A stretch of DNA of 64,000 bases from Thiobacillus sp. GTDB taxonomy: Bacteria > Pseudomonadota > Gammaproteobacteria > Burkholderiales > Thiobacillaceae. The DNA is taken from assembly GCA_019459325.1 (NCBI GenBank), contig JAIBFA010000011.1:1-64000 (forward strand), in the 5' to 3' direction. This document shows, one piece after another, positions 26,978 to 36,253 of the stretch (within the stretch, counting starts at the first letter, position 1; every line of letters starts with the position of its first letter). The position numbers and the translations under genes were made by a program. Below the pieces are notes generated by a model that saw only the letters and a list, made by a program, of their open reading frames with translations, ran no database searches and had not been told where the DNA came from.

Positions 26978-28306
26978 ATGAGCACACGCGAAGGCAGCCT
27001 CGAAGCCCCGACCCGTCACCCGCTCGACTGGAAAAACCCGGATTTCTACAACGAAGACAAGCTCAACCACGAGCTGGAGCGCATTTTCGACATCTGCCAC
27101 GGCTGTCGCCGCTGCCTGTCGCTGTGCACCGCGTTTCCCACGCTGTTCGACCTGGTGGACGAATCCTCGACGATGGAAGTGGACGGCGTCGCCAAGGCCG
27201 ACTACATGAAAGTGGTCGACGAGTGCTATCTGTGCGACCTCTGCTACATGACCAAATGCCCGTACGTGCCGCCGCATCCGTGGAACCTCGATTTCCCGCA
27301 CACCATGCTGCGCGCCAAGGCGATCAAATTCAAAAAAGGGGGCACCACGTTCCGCGACAAGCTCTTGTCCAGCACCGACGCGATGGGCAAGCTCGCCTCG
27401 ATTCCGGTGGTGGTGCAGGCGGTGAACGCAAGCCTGAAGAGCAAGCCGATCCGCAAGATGGTCGACAGCGTGCTTCACATCCACCCCGACCGCAAGCTGC
27501 CCGAATACGACAGCGCGAAATTCCGTTCCACCGCCAAGCCACGCAGCGATTTCGCGGTGAAGGCCGGCGAGAAGACGCCGGGCAAGGTGGCGATCTACGC
27601 GACCTGCTATGTGAACTACAACGAGCCCGGCATCGGCCACGATCTCTTGAAGCTGCTGGCGCACAACGAAATCCCCGCCGTGCTGGTGGAGAAGGAAGCC
27701 TGCTGCGGCATGCCGAAGCTGGAGCTGGGCGATCTCGATGCCGTGGAAAAGCTCATGGAAATCAATATCCCGCATCTGGCGAAACTCGCGCGCGACGGCT
27801 ATGCCATCCTCACCGCCGTGCCCTCGTGCACGCTGATGTACAAGCAGGAGCTGCCGCTGATGTTCCCGCACGACGCCGATGTGCAGGCGGTGAAGGAGGC
27901 GATGTGGGATCCGTTCGAATACCTGATGGCGCGGAATGTCGACGGCCTCTTGAAGACCGATTTCAACAGCCCGCTCGGCAAGGTGGCGTATCACGTGCCG
28001 TGCCATCAGCGCGTGCAGAACATCGGCAACAAGACGCGCGACGCGTTGCAGCTGGCAGGCGCCACGGTGACCATGGTCGAGCGTTGCTCCGGCCACGACG
28101 GCACCTGGGGCGTGAAGCGCGAGTTCTTCGACAAGTCGATGAAGATCGGCAAGCCGGTGTTCCGCCAGATGGCCGAGCCGCAACCGGATTACGTGAGTTC
28201 AGACTGCGCGATTGCCGCGCGTCACATCCTGCAGGGCATGGGCGATTCAAGCGCGCAGAAGCAGCATCCGATCACGCTGCTGCGCATCGCCTATGGTCTT
28301 GAATGA
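26978..28306 (+). CDS. heterodisulfide reductase-related Fe-S protein (CCG domains)
   Basis: A 442-aa cytoplasmic Fe-S oxidoreductase. The N-terminal ferredoxin part has [12 protein letters not shown] (about 38-49) and [14 protein letters not shown] (about 80-93), enough for two [4Fe-4S] clusters. Two CCG (HdrB-like) regions follow: [11 protein letters not shown] with [11 protein letters not shown], and [12 protein letters not shown] with [11 protein letters not shown], in which one Cys is replaced by Ser. Related proteins sit in glycolate oxidase and glycerol-3-phosphate dehydrogenase complexes. The rubrerythrin and DUF3501 neighbours suggest it is the electron donor to rubrerythrin; that is inference. 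Confidence 0.88.
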   Translation: MSTREGSLEAPTRHPLDWKNPDFYNEDKLNHELERIFDICHGCRRCLSLCTAFPTLFDLVDESSTMEVDGVAKADYMKVVDECYLCDLCYMTKCPYVPPHPWNLDFPHTMLRAKAIKFKKGGTTFRDKLLSSTDAMGKLASIPVVVQAVNASLKSKPIRKMVDSVLHIHPDRKLPEYDSAKFRSTAKPRSDFAVKAGEKTPGKVAIYATCYVNYNEPGIGHDLLKLLAHNEIPAVLVEKEACCGMPKLELGDLDAVEKLMEINIPHLAKLARDGYAILTAVPSCTLMYKQELPLMFPHDADVQAVKEAMWDPFEYLMARNVDGLLKTDFNSPLGKVAYHVPCHQRVQNIGNKTRDALQLAGATVTMVERCSGHDGTWGVKREFFDKSMKIGKPVFRQMAEPQPDYVSSDCAIAARHILQGMGDSSAQKQHPITLLRIAYGLE

Positions 28307-28332
28307 ACCCTCGCTATAAAGGAGAAAGAAAC

Positions 28333-28917
28333 ATGCCGCACATTACCCGTGACAGTCTGATGAGCCTGGAAAGCTACGCCAAGGTGCGTCCCGAAATGCG
28401 CGCCGAAGTCATGGCGCACAAGAAGAACCGCATGGTCGAACTGGGCGACCACGTCACGCTGATCTTCGAAGACGAGAAGACCATGCGCTACCAGATCCAG
28501 GAAATGCTGCGCGCCGAGCGCACCTTCGAGGAAGCCGGTATCCAGGATGAACTCGACGCCTACAACCCGCTGGTGCCGGACGGCACCAACTGGAAGGCCA
28601 CCATGATGATCCAGTACTCCGACCCGGACGAGCGCAAGGTGGCGCTGGCAAATCTGAAAGGCATCGAGGACCGCGTGTGGGTGCAGGTGGCCGACCAGCC
28701 AAAAGCATTTGCCATCGCCGACGAGGACTTGGAGCGCGAGAACGAGGAAAAGACCTCGTCGGTGCATTTCCTGCGTTTCGAACTCGACCCTACCTCGATC
28801 GCTGCAGCCAAATCGGGCGCGGCGATACGCATGGGCATCGATCTTGATGCCTACAGGGTGGAATCGATGACACTGGCGGAAAACACCCGCGCAGCGCTGG
28901 TGGTCGATTTGGCCTAA
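28333..28917 (+). CDS. DUF3501 family protein
   Basis: A 194-aa protein from ATG 28333 behind GGAGAAAG. Family-like segments are RPEMRAEVMAHKKNRMVELG, TLIFEDEKTMRYQIQEMLRAE and YNPLVPDGTNWKATMMIQY. The C-terminal part ends in VHFLRFELDP and a helix rich in Ala. No metal-binding cysteine cluster. It is found next to rubrerythrin and a CCG-domain Fe-S protein in many aerobes, so probably a partner or scaffold of a peroxide-reducing complex. Molecular role unknown. Confidence 0.85.
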   Translation: MPHITRDSLMSLESYAKVRPEMRAEVMAHKKNRMVELGDHVTLIFEDEKTMRYQIQEMLRAERTFEEAGIQDELDAYNPLVPDGTNWKATMMIQYSDPDERKVALANLKGIEDRVWVQVADQPKAFAIADEDLERENEEKTSSVHFLRFELDPTSIAAAKSGAAIRMGIDLDAYRVESMTLAENTRAALVVDLA

Positions 28918-28979
28918 AGTTATTTCAGGCGGCAAAAAAACAATACGACCACGCACCGCCAAACTTGGAGGAGGGTGTC

Positions 28980-30191
28980 ATGCTGGATCAATTGCTGGTT
29001 CATCAGATGCGGCGGCGGGTAGAAGCATCCGGCTTGCCATTCGTTGTCGAATTGTGGAATGGCGAATTGGTCGGCGCTGTCGCCGATGCTGCGGTGCGGG
29101 TGCGGCTGCATCAGGCGGCCAGCCTCAAGGCCATGGTCGACCCCAGCCTCGGCGCGCTGGCGCGCGCGTATGTCGAGGGCCAGCTGGATCTGGAGGGCGA
29201 TGTCCGCGACATCCTCGCGCTCGGCGACCGCCTGTGCAACGCAGGCGACAGCGCGCCGAAAACCGGCTCCGACAGCTGGAAGTGGTGGCGCCATACGCGC
29301 AGCAAGGACCGCAGGAACATCCAGTATCACTACGACGTTTCCAACGATTTTTACGGCCTGTGGCTGGACAGTCGGCGGGTCTATTCCTGCGCCTACTTCA
29401 AGACCCCGGACATGAGTCTGGATGACGCGCAGGTGGCCAAGCTCGACCACATCTGCCGCAAGCTCGATCTCAAACCCGACGAGCAGTTTCTCGATATCGG
29501 CTGCGGCTGGGGCGGACTGATCCTGCACGCTGCGGAGCGCTACGGCGTGCGCGCGGTCGGCATCACGCTGTCGGATGACCAGCATGCGCACGTCAGCCAG
29601 CAAATCGAGGCGCGCGGCCTGGCCGGCCGGGTCGAGGTGCGCAGGATGGATTACCGCGACGTGCCCGAAGACGGCGTCTACGACAAGATCGCCAGCGTCG
29701 GCATGTTCGAGCACGTCGGACGCCTCAATCTGCGTACCTATTTCGACAAGATCAACGCGCTGTTGAAGCCGGGCGGGCTGGTGCTCAACCACGGCATCAC
29801 CACAGCCGAGCCCGATGCCAGCGGCCTCGGCAGCGGCATCGCCGAATTCATCGAGGAGTACGTGTTCCCGGGCGGCGAACTGGTGCACGCCTCCGAGGTG
29901 TTGCGCGCAGCCGCAGGTAGCGGTCTCGAATGTCTGGATGCCGAAAACCTGCGCCCACATTACGGCAAGACCCTGTGGCATTGGGTTACCCGTCTGGAAG
30001 AGCATGCGGACGAAGCGCGCCGCCTGATTGGTGAACAGAAATACCGCATCTGGCGCATCTATATGGCGGGTTCGGCCTATGCCTTCGACCACGGCTGGAT
30101 GGAACTGTGGCAGGTGCTGGCGGGCAAGGCCGTTGACGGCGGCCAGCCGAATTACCCGTTCAGGCGGGATTTCATCTATCAGCGTGACTGA
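28980..30191 (+). CDS. cfa: cyclopropane-fatty-acyl-phospholipid synthase
   Basis: A 403-aa SAM-dependent enzyme that adds a methylene bridge to unsaturated acyl chains of membrane phospholipids. ATG 28980 follows a strong GGAGGAGG site. The N-domain is typical (ALARAYVEGQLDLEGD). Catalytic features are NIQYHYDVSNDFYGLWLD, YSCAYF, SAM motif FLDIGCGWGGLILHAA, ASVGMFEHVG and IAEFIEEYVFPGGEL. Length is close to E. coli Cfa (382). Confidence 0.93.
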   Translation: MLDQLLVHQMRRRVEASGLPFVVELWNGELVGAVADAAVRVRLHQAASLKAMVDPSLGALARAYVEGQLDLEGDVRDILALGDRLCNAGDSAPKTGSDSWKWWRHTRSKDRRNIQYHYDVSNDFYGLWLDSRRVYSCAYFKTPDMSLDDAQVAKLDHICRKLDLKPDEQFLDIGCGWGGLILHAAERYGVRAVGITLSDDQHAHVSQQIEARGLAGRVEVRRMDYRDVPEDGVYDKIASVGMFEHVGRLNLRTYFDKINALLKPGGLVLNHGITTAEPDASGLGSGIAEFIEEYVFPGGELVHASEVLRAAAGSGLECLDAENLRPHYGKTLWHWVTRLEEHADEARRLIGEQKYRIWRIYMAGSAYAFDHGWMELWQVLAGKAVDGGQPNYPFRRDFIYQRD

Positions 30192-30288
30192 GCCCATGCG
30201 GTGGCTGCACGACACCGCAACAGCGAGGTTTTGCTCCCCCGCCTTCCGCCGCAACGGCAGGGGCGTTGCCTGAACCCGGGTGACTTTC

Positions 30289-32163
30289 ATGGCCGGTGAA
30301 CAAGCGGCAATCATTGCAGTCCTGCTGGCAACGATGGCCATGTTCCTGTGGGGCCGTTGGCGTCACGACATGGTGGCCGTGGGTGCGCTGCTGGCCTGCG
30401 TGCTGATCGGCCTGGTGGCGCCTGCAGACGCATTCGCCGGCTTCGGCCATCCGGCGGTGATTACGGTTGCTTGCGTGCTGGTGCTGAGCCGGGGTTTGCA
30501 GGTGACCGGCGCGATCGATGTGCTCACCCGCCATATCTTGCCGAAGCATGCCGGCCCGACGCTGAGTCTGGCTGCGCTGGTCGGGCTGGGTGCGGTGCTG
30601 TCCGGCTTTATGAACAACGTCGGGGCAATGGCGCTCTTGATGCCGGTGGCCCTGCAGCTTGCCGGGCGCCTCGACCTGCCGCCCGGGCGGGTGCTGATGC
30701 CGCTTGCCTTCGGCACCATCCTCGGCGGCATGACGACCATGATCGGTACGCCGCCCAACCTGATCGTGTCGGGATTCCGCGCCCAGAACGGCGCCGGCGG
30801 CTTCGCCATGTTCGACTTCACGCCAGTCGGACTGGCCGTGGCCGTGGCCGGCGTAGGCTTTGTGGCCCTGGTTGGCTGGCGATTGGTTCCGGCACGCAAG
30901 CAGGCCGGCACAGAGGGCTTCGAGACAGGGGCGTACCTCACCGAAGTACGCGTGACGGACGATAGCAAGGCCGCTGGCATGACCCTGCGCGATATCGAAA
31001 GCTCGCTTGACGAAGCCGATGCACAGGTCGTGGGTCTGGTGCGCAATGAGGTGCGCATGAACGCACCCCAAGCGGGACGAAAGGTGCTGGCCGGCGACAT
31101 CCTGATCATCGAGGCCGAGGTCGAGGCTCTGGCCAGTTTGCTTTCCAGCCTCGGCCTGACGCTGGAAGAGGCGGTTGCGTCGAGCGCTCAAAGCGAAGCC
31201 AGTGAGGACGAGACCCGGGAATCCCGGCCCGACAACAGCAAGGCCATTGACCACCAGCCCGGCGCCGAAAAAAAAGACGCGATTGCAGAGAAGGCCCCCG
31301 CTTCCGACGAGATCGTGCTGATGGAACTCGTGGTCCGTCCGGAGGCAGCGATTGCTGGCCGCTCGGCCAGCGACATGCTGCTGCGCTCCCGCTACGGGCT
31401 CAACCTGCTGGCCGTGTCGCGCGAGGGTACGCGCTCGAAGGCACGGCTGCGAACGCTGAAGATTCAGCCTGGCGATCTGCTGCTGATGCAGGGGGCGCCT
31501 GAGGTGATAGCCGAGTTTGCGGCCGACTCCGGCTGCGTGCCACTTGCCGAACGCGAGTTGCGCATCCCGGACAAGCGCAAGGCGTGGCTGGCCGGCGGCA
31601 TCATGGCTTTTGCCGTTGCCGGCGCCGCATTTGGACTGCTGCCGGCAGCGATCTCGTTTGCCCTCGGCGTGCTGGCCTCGATGGCGCTGCGCACCGTCCC
31701 GCCCCGCGCGGTCTATGCAGCGATCGACTGGCCGGTGGTCGTACTGCTCGGCGCGCTCATTCCTGTGGCCGGTGCGATGGAGTCCACCGGCACAGCCGAT
31801 CTGATCGGGCGCTTCATGCTCGACAACGTCGCGCAGGGGCATGCCGTCGTGGGGCTTGCGCTCATTCTGGTGGTCACGATGTCCCTGTCCGACCTGATGA
31901 ACAATGCCGCCACCGCGGCCGTGATGTGCCCGATTGCCATCGGCACCGCCGGGGCGCTGGGCGTGAATGCCGATTCGTTTCTGATGGCGGTGGCCATCGG
32001 CGCCTCCTGCGCTTTCCTGACCCCGATCGGGCACCAGAACAACACGCTGATCCTCGGCCCCGGCGGATTTCGCTTCGGCGACTATTGGCGCCTCGGGCTG
32101 CCACTTGAGGTGCTGGTGATCGTCGTCAGTATCCCGATGCTGCTTTGGGTGTGGCCGCTCTGA
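30289..32163 (+). CDS. SLC13-family transporter with two TrkA-C domains
   Basis: About 624 aa from ATG 30289 (MAGEQAAIIAVLL); GTG 30280 is possible. Ten or more membrane segments lie in two blocks (about 5-200 and 440-624). The family repeats are LSGFMNNVGAMALLMPVA with GTPPNLIVSG, and LSDLMNNAATAAVMCPIA with SCAFLTPIGHQNN. A central cytoplasmic region (about 210-430) holds two RCK_C/TrkA-C ligand-binding domains separated by an acidic, Lys-rich linker. Such proteins transport sulfate, dicarboxylates or other anions with sodium or protons; a sulfate or thiosulfate role would suit a sulfur oxidiser but is inference. Confidence 0.88.
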   Translation: MAGEQAAIIAVLLATMAMFLWGRWRHDMVAVGALLACVLIGLVAPADAFAGFGHPAVITVACVLVLSRGLQVTGAIDVLTRHILPKHAGPTLSLAALVGLGAVLSGFMNNVGAMALLMPVALQLAGRLDLPPGRVLMPLAFGTILGGMTTMIGTPPNLIVSGFRAQNGAGGFAMFDFTPVGLAVAVAGVGFVALVGWRLVPARKQAGTEGFETGAYLTEVRVTDDSKAAGMTLRDIESSLDEADAQVVGLVRNEVRMNAPQAGRKVLAGDILIIEAEVEALASLLSSLGLTLEEAVASSAQSEASEDETRESRPDNSKAIDHQPGAEKKDAIAEKAPASDEIVLMELVVRPEAAIAGRSASDMLLRSRYGLNLLAVSREGTRSKARLRTLKIQPGDLLLMQGAPEVIAEFAADSGCVPLAERELRIPDKRKAWLAGGIMAFAVAGAAFGLLPAAISFALGVLASMALRTVPPRAVYAAIDWPVVVLLGALIPVAGAMESTGTADLIGRFMLDNVAQGHAVVGLALILVVTMSLSDLMNNAATAAVMCPIAIGTAGALGVNADSFLMAVAIGASCAFLTPIGHQNNTLILGPGGFRFGDYWRLGLPLEVLVIVVSIPMLLWVWPL

Positions 32164-32233
32164 TGTCTTGACCCAGGCGATCGGCAGACAGGCCGGCAGT
32201 AAGCCGTGCACCGACGGTCTGTTCGGGCGCGTG

Positions 32234-33151
32234 TTAGGCCGGATCGGTGCGGTCCCAGTGGGGTTCGCCCGCCAGACGATCCGCCACAAAATCGATGAAG
32301 GTTCGCACGCGGGGGGAAAGATGGCGTGTAGGCGGATAGACCGCGTAGGCCGAGAGTTCCGGCCAGCTGTGGTCGGTCAGCACCCTTACCAGCTGGCCTG
32401 TGCGCAAGGCCTCGTGAAGATAGAAAGTGGGATGCATGATCAGGCCTTCGCCGGCAATCGCGGCGCGGATCAGAAATTCGCCGCTGCTGGCCGCCAGGCG
32501 AACCGGGACCCGCACGCTGCCGGGCAGGCCGTCCGGCCCACGGTAGGACCACAGACCCGGGTCGCTGAGATTGTTGTAGGCCAGGCAGACGTGCCGGGTC
32601 AGGTCTGCCGCTATTTCGGGTGTGCCGTTCCGCGCCAGGTAGTCCGGGCTCGCGCAAACCGCGTGGCGGATGGGTGCCAGACGGCGGGCGATGAGGCTCG
32701 AATCGGCCAGCGTCGCGATGCGGATGGCCAGGTCGAAGCCTTCCTGCATCAGATCGATCTGCCGGTCGTTGAAGTCCAGATCGAAGCGTACCTCGGGATG
32801 TTGCGTCATGAACTCCTGGATGAGTGGCGCGAGGTGCAACAGGCCGAAGGAATGCGGCAGCGCCACCTTGAGCCGGCCCTTGAGCGCCCGGTCGGCTTGG
32901 GAAACGGCCGATTCCGCCTCCTCCAGGTCGGCCAGGATGACGACGCAGCGATCATAGTAGGCGTGGCCGCTGTCGGTCAGGTTGAGTCGCCGCGTGGTGC
33001 GATGGATGAGGGAGACGCCGAGACGCGCCTCCAGTTCCGCCAGACGACGGCTGACCGCGGACTTGGCGAGATTCAGGCGCTCGGCGGCGGCGCTGATGCT
33101 GCCGGTTTCCACCACGCTGATATAGAGCTGCATGTCGGCAAATCGGTCCAT
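32234..33151 (-). CDS. LysR-family transcriptional regulator
   Basis: A 305-aa LTTR. The winged helix-turn-helix is MQLYISVVETGSISAAAERL with AKSAVSRRLAELEARLGVSL (residues about 7-50). The periplasmic-binding-like effector domain spans about 90-295 with LKVALPHSFGLLHLAPLI and FDLDFNDRQIDLMQEGFDLAIRI. It is divergent from the azoreductase gene, with a pair of inverted operator-like sequences between them, one overlapping its own start. It likely autoregulates and controls azoreductase-pirin in response to quinones or electrophiles; the effector is not known. Confidence 0.93.
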   Translation of the reverse strand: MDRFADMQLYISVVETGSISAAAERLNLAKSAVSRRLAELEARLGVSLIHRTTRRLNLTDSGHAYYDRCVVILADLEEAESAVSQADRALKGRLKVALPHSFGLLHLAPLIQEFMTQHPEVRFDLDFNDRQIDLMQEGFDLAIRIATLADSSLIARRLAPIRHAVCASPDYLARNGTPEIAADLTRHVCLAYNNLSDPGLWSYRGPDGLPGSVRVPVRLAASSGEFLIRAAIAGEGLIMHPTFYLHEALRTGQLVRVLTDHSWPELSAYAVYPPTRHLSPRVRTFIDFVADRLAGEPHWDRTDPA

Positions 33152-33154
33152 ATT

Positions 33155-33212
33155 GTTGCCAATATAAGAACAATGAATTCATATATTCAGTCTTTATTCT
33201 TTTATTGGCAAC
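33155..33212. promoter_or_regulatory. paired inverted operators between LysR gene and azoreductase gene
   Basis: GTTGCCAATATAAGAACAA (33155-33173) recurs in inverted orientation at 33194-33212 with only two mismatches, separated by 20 AT-rich nt. The first copy begins 4 nt upstream of the LysR start codon. The symmetric layout is that expected for an LTTR controlling both divergent promoters. Confidence 0.75.
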
Positions 33213-33267
33213 CACAACAATGATCTCACGGACGCATTTCGCGTCGCCCTTCACCGGAGATCATCCC

Positions 33268-33924
33268 ATGCAAACAGCTCACTCTTCTTTCCCGCGCACA
33301 CCGAACCTACGCGTGCTGCGCATCGACGCCAGCGCCCGCATAGAAGGCTCGGTCAGCCGCCAGCTTGCCGACCTGATGCTCGCCGACCTGGCCGGGCGCG
33401 TGCCCGGGGTATCGCTTGTCCGGCGCGACCTGGCCACGGGGGTGCCTCTCATCGATGCCGCCTGGGTCAGCGCCAACCTGACCGATTCCCATGCGCGCAA
33501 TGCCGCCCAGCGTCAGGCCTTGGCCAAATCGGACGAACTGGTGGCCGAGCTGAGGGCGGCGGACGTGCTGGTGATCGCCACCCCCATCTACAACTTCGGC
33601 GTGCCGGCCAGCCTCAAGGCCTGGATCGACCAGGTCGCACGCGCGCGGCTGACCTTCCGCTATACCGAATACGGCCCGGAGGGGCTGCTAACCGGCAAGA
33701 AGGCCTATGTCCTCGCGGCGACCGGCGGCACCGAGGTGGGGAGCGCCATCGACTTCGCCACGCCCTGGCTGAAATTCGTGCTGGGTTTTCTCGGCATTAC
33801 CGACGTCGAGGTGATCGCCGCTGACCGTGGCATGGCGCGCGGCGACGCTGCCCGCCAGCACGCAGCCGAACGCATTGCCCAGGTTCTGGAGCGCGACTGG
33901 CCGGCACTGGCCGAGGCGGTTTGA
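33268..33924 (+). CDS. azoR: FMN-dependent NADH-azoreductase
   Basis: A 218-aa flavodoxin-fold quinone/azo reductase from ATG 33268 (MQTAHSSFPRTPNL) behind CCGGAGA. The N-terminal FMN phosphate loop is LRIDASARIEGSVSR. The isoalloxazine-binding block ATPIYNFGVPASLKAWIDQV is complete. TFRYTEYGPEGLLTGKKAYVLAATGG and WLKFVLGFLGITDVEVI follow as in AzoR/AcpD. It protects against quinones by two-electron reduction. First gene of an azoR-pirin-DUF2784 set controlled by the divergent LysR protein. Confidence 0.92.
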   Translation: MQTAHSSFPRTPNLRVLRIDASARIEGSVSRQLADLMLADLAGRVPGVSLVRRDLATGVPLIDAAWVSANLTDSHARNAAQRQALAKSDELVAELRAADVLVIATPIYNFGVPASLKAWIDQVARARLTFRYTEYGPEGLLTGKKAYVLAATGGTEVGSAIDFATPWLKFVLGFLGITDVEVIAADRGMARGDAARQHAAERIAQVLERDWPALAEAV

Positions 33925-33973
33925 AATCGGGGCCATACGGACCATCATGATTTATACAGACAAGGAGCCGACC

Positions 33974-34831
33974 ATGAACATGCGACGCATACAACAGATC
34001 GTTCCCGCCCTGGAAGTGACCGAAGGCGCCGGGGTCACCGTCCACCGCAGCATCGGTACGCCGGCGCTACGCAACCTGGACCCCTTCCTGATGCTGGACC
34101 ATTTCGGTAGCGACAATCCAGACGAGTACATCGCCGGATTTCCCGAGCATCCGCATCGCGGCTTCATCACTTTCACATACATGCTCGACGGTCACATGGA
34201 GCACCGTGACAGCATGGGCAACTGCGGCGATCTCCAGGCCGGCGGCGTGCAGTGGATGAAGGCGGCCAGCGGTGTCATTCATTCCGAGATGCCGCAGCAG
34301 ACCAACGGCCTGATGCGCGGCTTCCAGTTGTGGATCAACCTGCCAGCCAGCGAAAAACTATCCGATCCGGCTTATCAGGAGTTCTCCGCAGATGCGATCC
34401 CGGAGGTCGCGCTGGAGCATGGCAGGATGCGGGTGCTGGCGGGCCAGTTTGGTGCCGCGCGCGGGGTCATCGAGGACCCGGCTACCGATGTCCTCTATCT
34501 CGACGTCACGCTGGATGCCCATGCCCGTTTCGATCTCGCGCTGAGCGAAACGCACAATGCCTTCGTCTATGTTTTCGAAGGCGCGGCGCGCCTGGCGGGA
34601 CAGGATTTGAAAACGCACACCCTGACGGTATTGGGGCGCGGCGATGCGGTGGAAATCGTGGCAGGCGAGGCGGGTGCCCGCTTCATCCTGGTGGCCGGCC
34701 GGCCGATCGGCGAACCTGTGGTGCAGTACGGTCCCTTCGTGATGAACACCCGCGAGGAAATCGAACAGGCCTTCGCCGACTACCGCGACGGCAAGCTGGT
34801 GCGCACCCGGGCGGCGATGACGGGGCACTGA
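33974..34831 (+). CDS. pirin family protein (YhhW-like)
   Basis: A 285-aa bicupin. ATG 33974 is preceded by AAGGAG; the frame extends further up but overlaps azoR. The N-terminal cupin shows NLDPFLMLDHFG, FPEHPHRGFITFTYMLDG (metal-binding His) and GDLQAGGVQWMKAASGVIHSE cut around its conserved His-Glu. GFQLWINLP follows. The C-terminal cupin starts near 170. Pirins of this branch, such as YhhW, are quercetin dioxygenase-like. Co-transcription with azoR fits detoxification of quinones or flavonoids. Confidence 0.92.
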   Translation: MNMRRIQQIVPALEVTEGAGVTVHRSIGTPALRNLDPFLMLDHFGSDNPDEYIAGFPEHPHRGFITFTYMLDGHMEHRDSMGNCGDLQAGGVQWMKAASGVIHSEMPQQTNGLMRGFQLWINLPASEKLSDPAYQEFSADAIPEVALEHGRMRVLAGQFGAARGVIEDPATDVLYLDVTLDAHARFDLALSETHNAFVYVFEGAARLAGQDLKTHTLTVLGRGDAVEIVAGEAGARFILVAGRPIGEPVVQYGPFVMNTREEIEQAFADYRDGKLVRTRAAMTGH

Positions 34832-34841
34832 ATCGACCCGC

Positions 34842-35243
34842 ATGAGCCTCTTACTCGCCGACATGCTGGTGCTGGTGCACTTGCTCTTCGTCGCCTTTGT
34901 CATGGCAGGCGGCTTCCTGCTGCTGCGCTGGCCCAAACAGGCTTGGCTGCATCTACCGGCTGCCGCCTGGGGGGCGTATATCGAATTCACCGGCGGCATC
35001 TGTCCGCTCACGCCGCTCGAGAATGACCTGCGCATGCGCGGTGGGGGCAGTACTTACGGTGGCGGCTTTGTCGAACAGTACCTGTTGCCGGTCCTGTATC
35101 CCGAGACCCTGACTTTGCCGGTGCAGCAGGTTCTGGGGGGAGCGGTCGTGGTCGTGAACCTGGTCGCGTATGCGCTGGCTTATCGCGTGTGGCGATCCAA
35201 GACGCAGCGGTCGGCTCAGGCCCCCGGGCGATCCAGTTCCTGA
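34842..35243 (+). CDS. DUF2784 membrane protein
   Basis: A 133-aa protein with three or four membrane segments (about 4-28, 38-55, 85-100 and 100-118). The DUF2784 block [20 protein letters not shown] and [15 protein letters not shown] is present. Function of the family is unknown. It starts 10 nt after the pirin gene, and its 3' end overlaps that of the converging CDF gene by 28 nt. Confidence 0.85.
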   Translation: MSLLLADMLVLVHLLFVAFVMAGGFLLLRWPKQAWLHLPAAAWGAYIEFTGGICPLTPLENDLRMRGGGSTYGGGFVEQYLLPVLYPETLTLPVQQVLGGAVVVVNLVAYALAYRVWRSKTQRSAQAPGRSSS

Positions 35244-36124
35244 TCCGCCAGGGAAAGCGGATCCTCGATCGGTTCCAGGTGCGTGGTGAGGTGCGCGTAG
35301 GGAACGACTTGGCGGATGTCGGCCTCGATGCGCTCCGACCAGTCGTGCCCCAGCTGGACGCTCCAGGCGCCCGGCACCAGCACATGCAGGGAGACGAAGG
35401 CGCGGGCGCCCGCCTGACGCGTGCGCAAGGCATGAAACTCGATGCCCTGCCGGCGGTATGTCTCCAGCACGCCCTCGATCGCCGTGAGATCTTCTCCGGA
35501 AATGGACACGTCCATCAGTCCCGCGGCCGAGCGCTGCAGCAGCGTCCAGCCGGTCCACACGATATTGAGGGCCACCAGCAGGGCGATCACCGGGTCAAGC
35601 CAGAGCCAGCCGGTCAGCCACACCAGTCCGACGCCCGTGATGACGCCGGCGGAGGTCCAGACGTCGGTGAGCAGGTGGTGGGCGTCGGCTTCCAGCGTGA
35701 TGGATTTGTACTTTTTCCCCACGCCCATGAGGATGCGCGAGGTGGCCAGGTTGATGATCGAGGCGACCACCGACACCGCGAGCCCGATGCCCACCGCTTC
35801 GAGCGGTTGCGGATCGAGCAGGCGCCCGATGGCAGCGTAGCCGATGAGAATCGCGGCAATGAGGATGAGGAAGCCTTCGAATGCGCTGGAGAAATACTCC
35901 GCCTTGCCGTGCCCGTGGGCATGATTCTCGTCCGCCGGCATCGCCGCCAGCGACAGCATGGCCAGCGCCATCATCGCGCCCGCGAGATTGACGAAGGATT
36001 CGAGTGCGTCGGAGAGCAGGCCGACCGAGCCGGTGAGCCACCAGGCCCAGCCCTTGAGCAGGATGGTGGCGAGCGCCGCGGCGATGGAAAGCCAGGCATA
36101 GCGTTTGAGGGAAGCAGACAGCAT
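35216..36124 (-). CDS. cation diffusion facilitator (FieF-like)
   Basis: A 302-aa inner-membrane proton-coupled divalent metal exporter. Six membrane helices lie in the first 210 residues. Metal site residues are visible in [18 protein letters not shown] (D-x-x-x-S/D pattern), [17 protein letters not shown] and [19 protein letters not shown] cytoplasmic C-domain follows (about 215-300) with [19 protein letters not shown]. Substrate could be zinc or iron; the family cannot be split by eye. Convergent with DUF2784 and divergent from the TRIC-family gene. Confidence 0.9.
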   Translation of the reverse strand: MLSASLKRYAWLSIAAALATILLKGWAWWLTGSVGLLSDALESFVNLAGAMMALAMLSLAAMPADENHAHGHGKAEYFSSAFEGFLILIAAILIGYAAIGRLLDPQPLEAVGIGLAVSVVASIINLATSRILMGVGKKYKSITLEADAHHLLTDVWTSAGVITGVGLVWLTGWLWLDPVIALLVALNIVWTGWTLLQRSAAGLMDVSISGEDLTAIEGVLETYRRQGIEFHALRTRQAGARAFVSLHVLVPGAWSVQLGHDWSERIEADIRQVVPYAHLTTHLEPIEDPLSLADQELDRPGA

Positions 36125-36253
36125 TCGGTGTTTTGCAGGAACCCAGGAAGTCGGTTGGATTGTATCGCGGTGCCGGTGCCGGCCTCACCGATTCCTGAGA
36201 TACTCGCGCACTGACCACCGCGGTGCCCGTACCGCCTTCCTGGACAAATCGCA

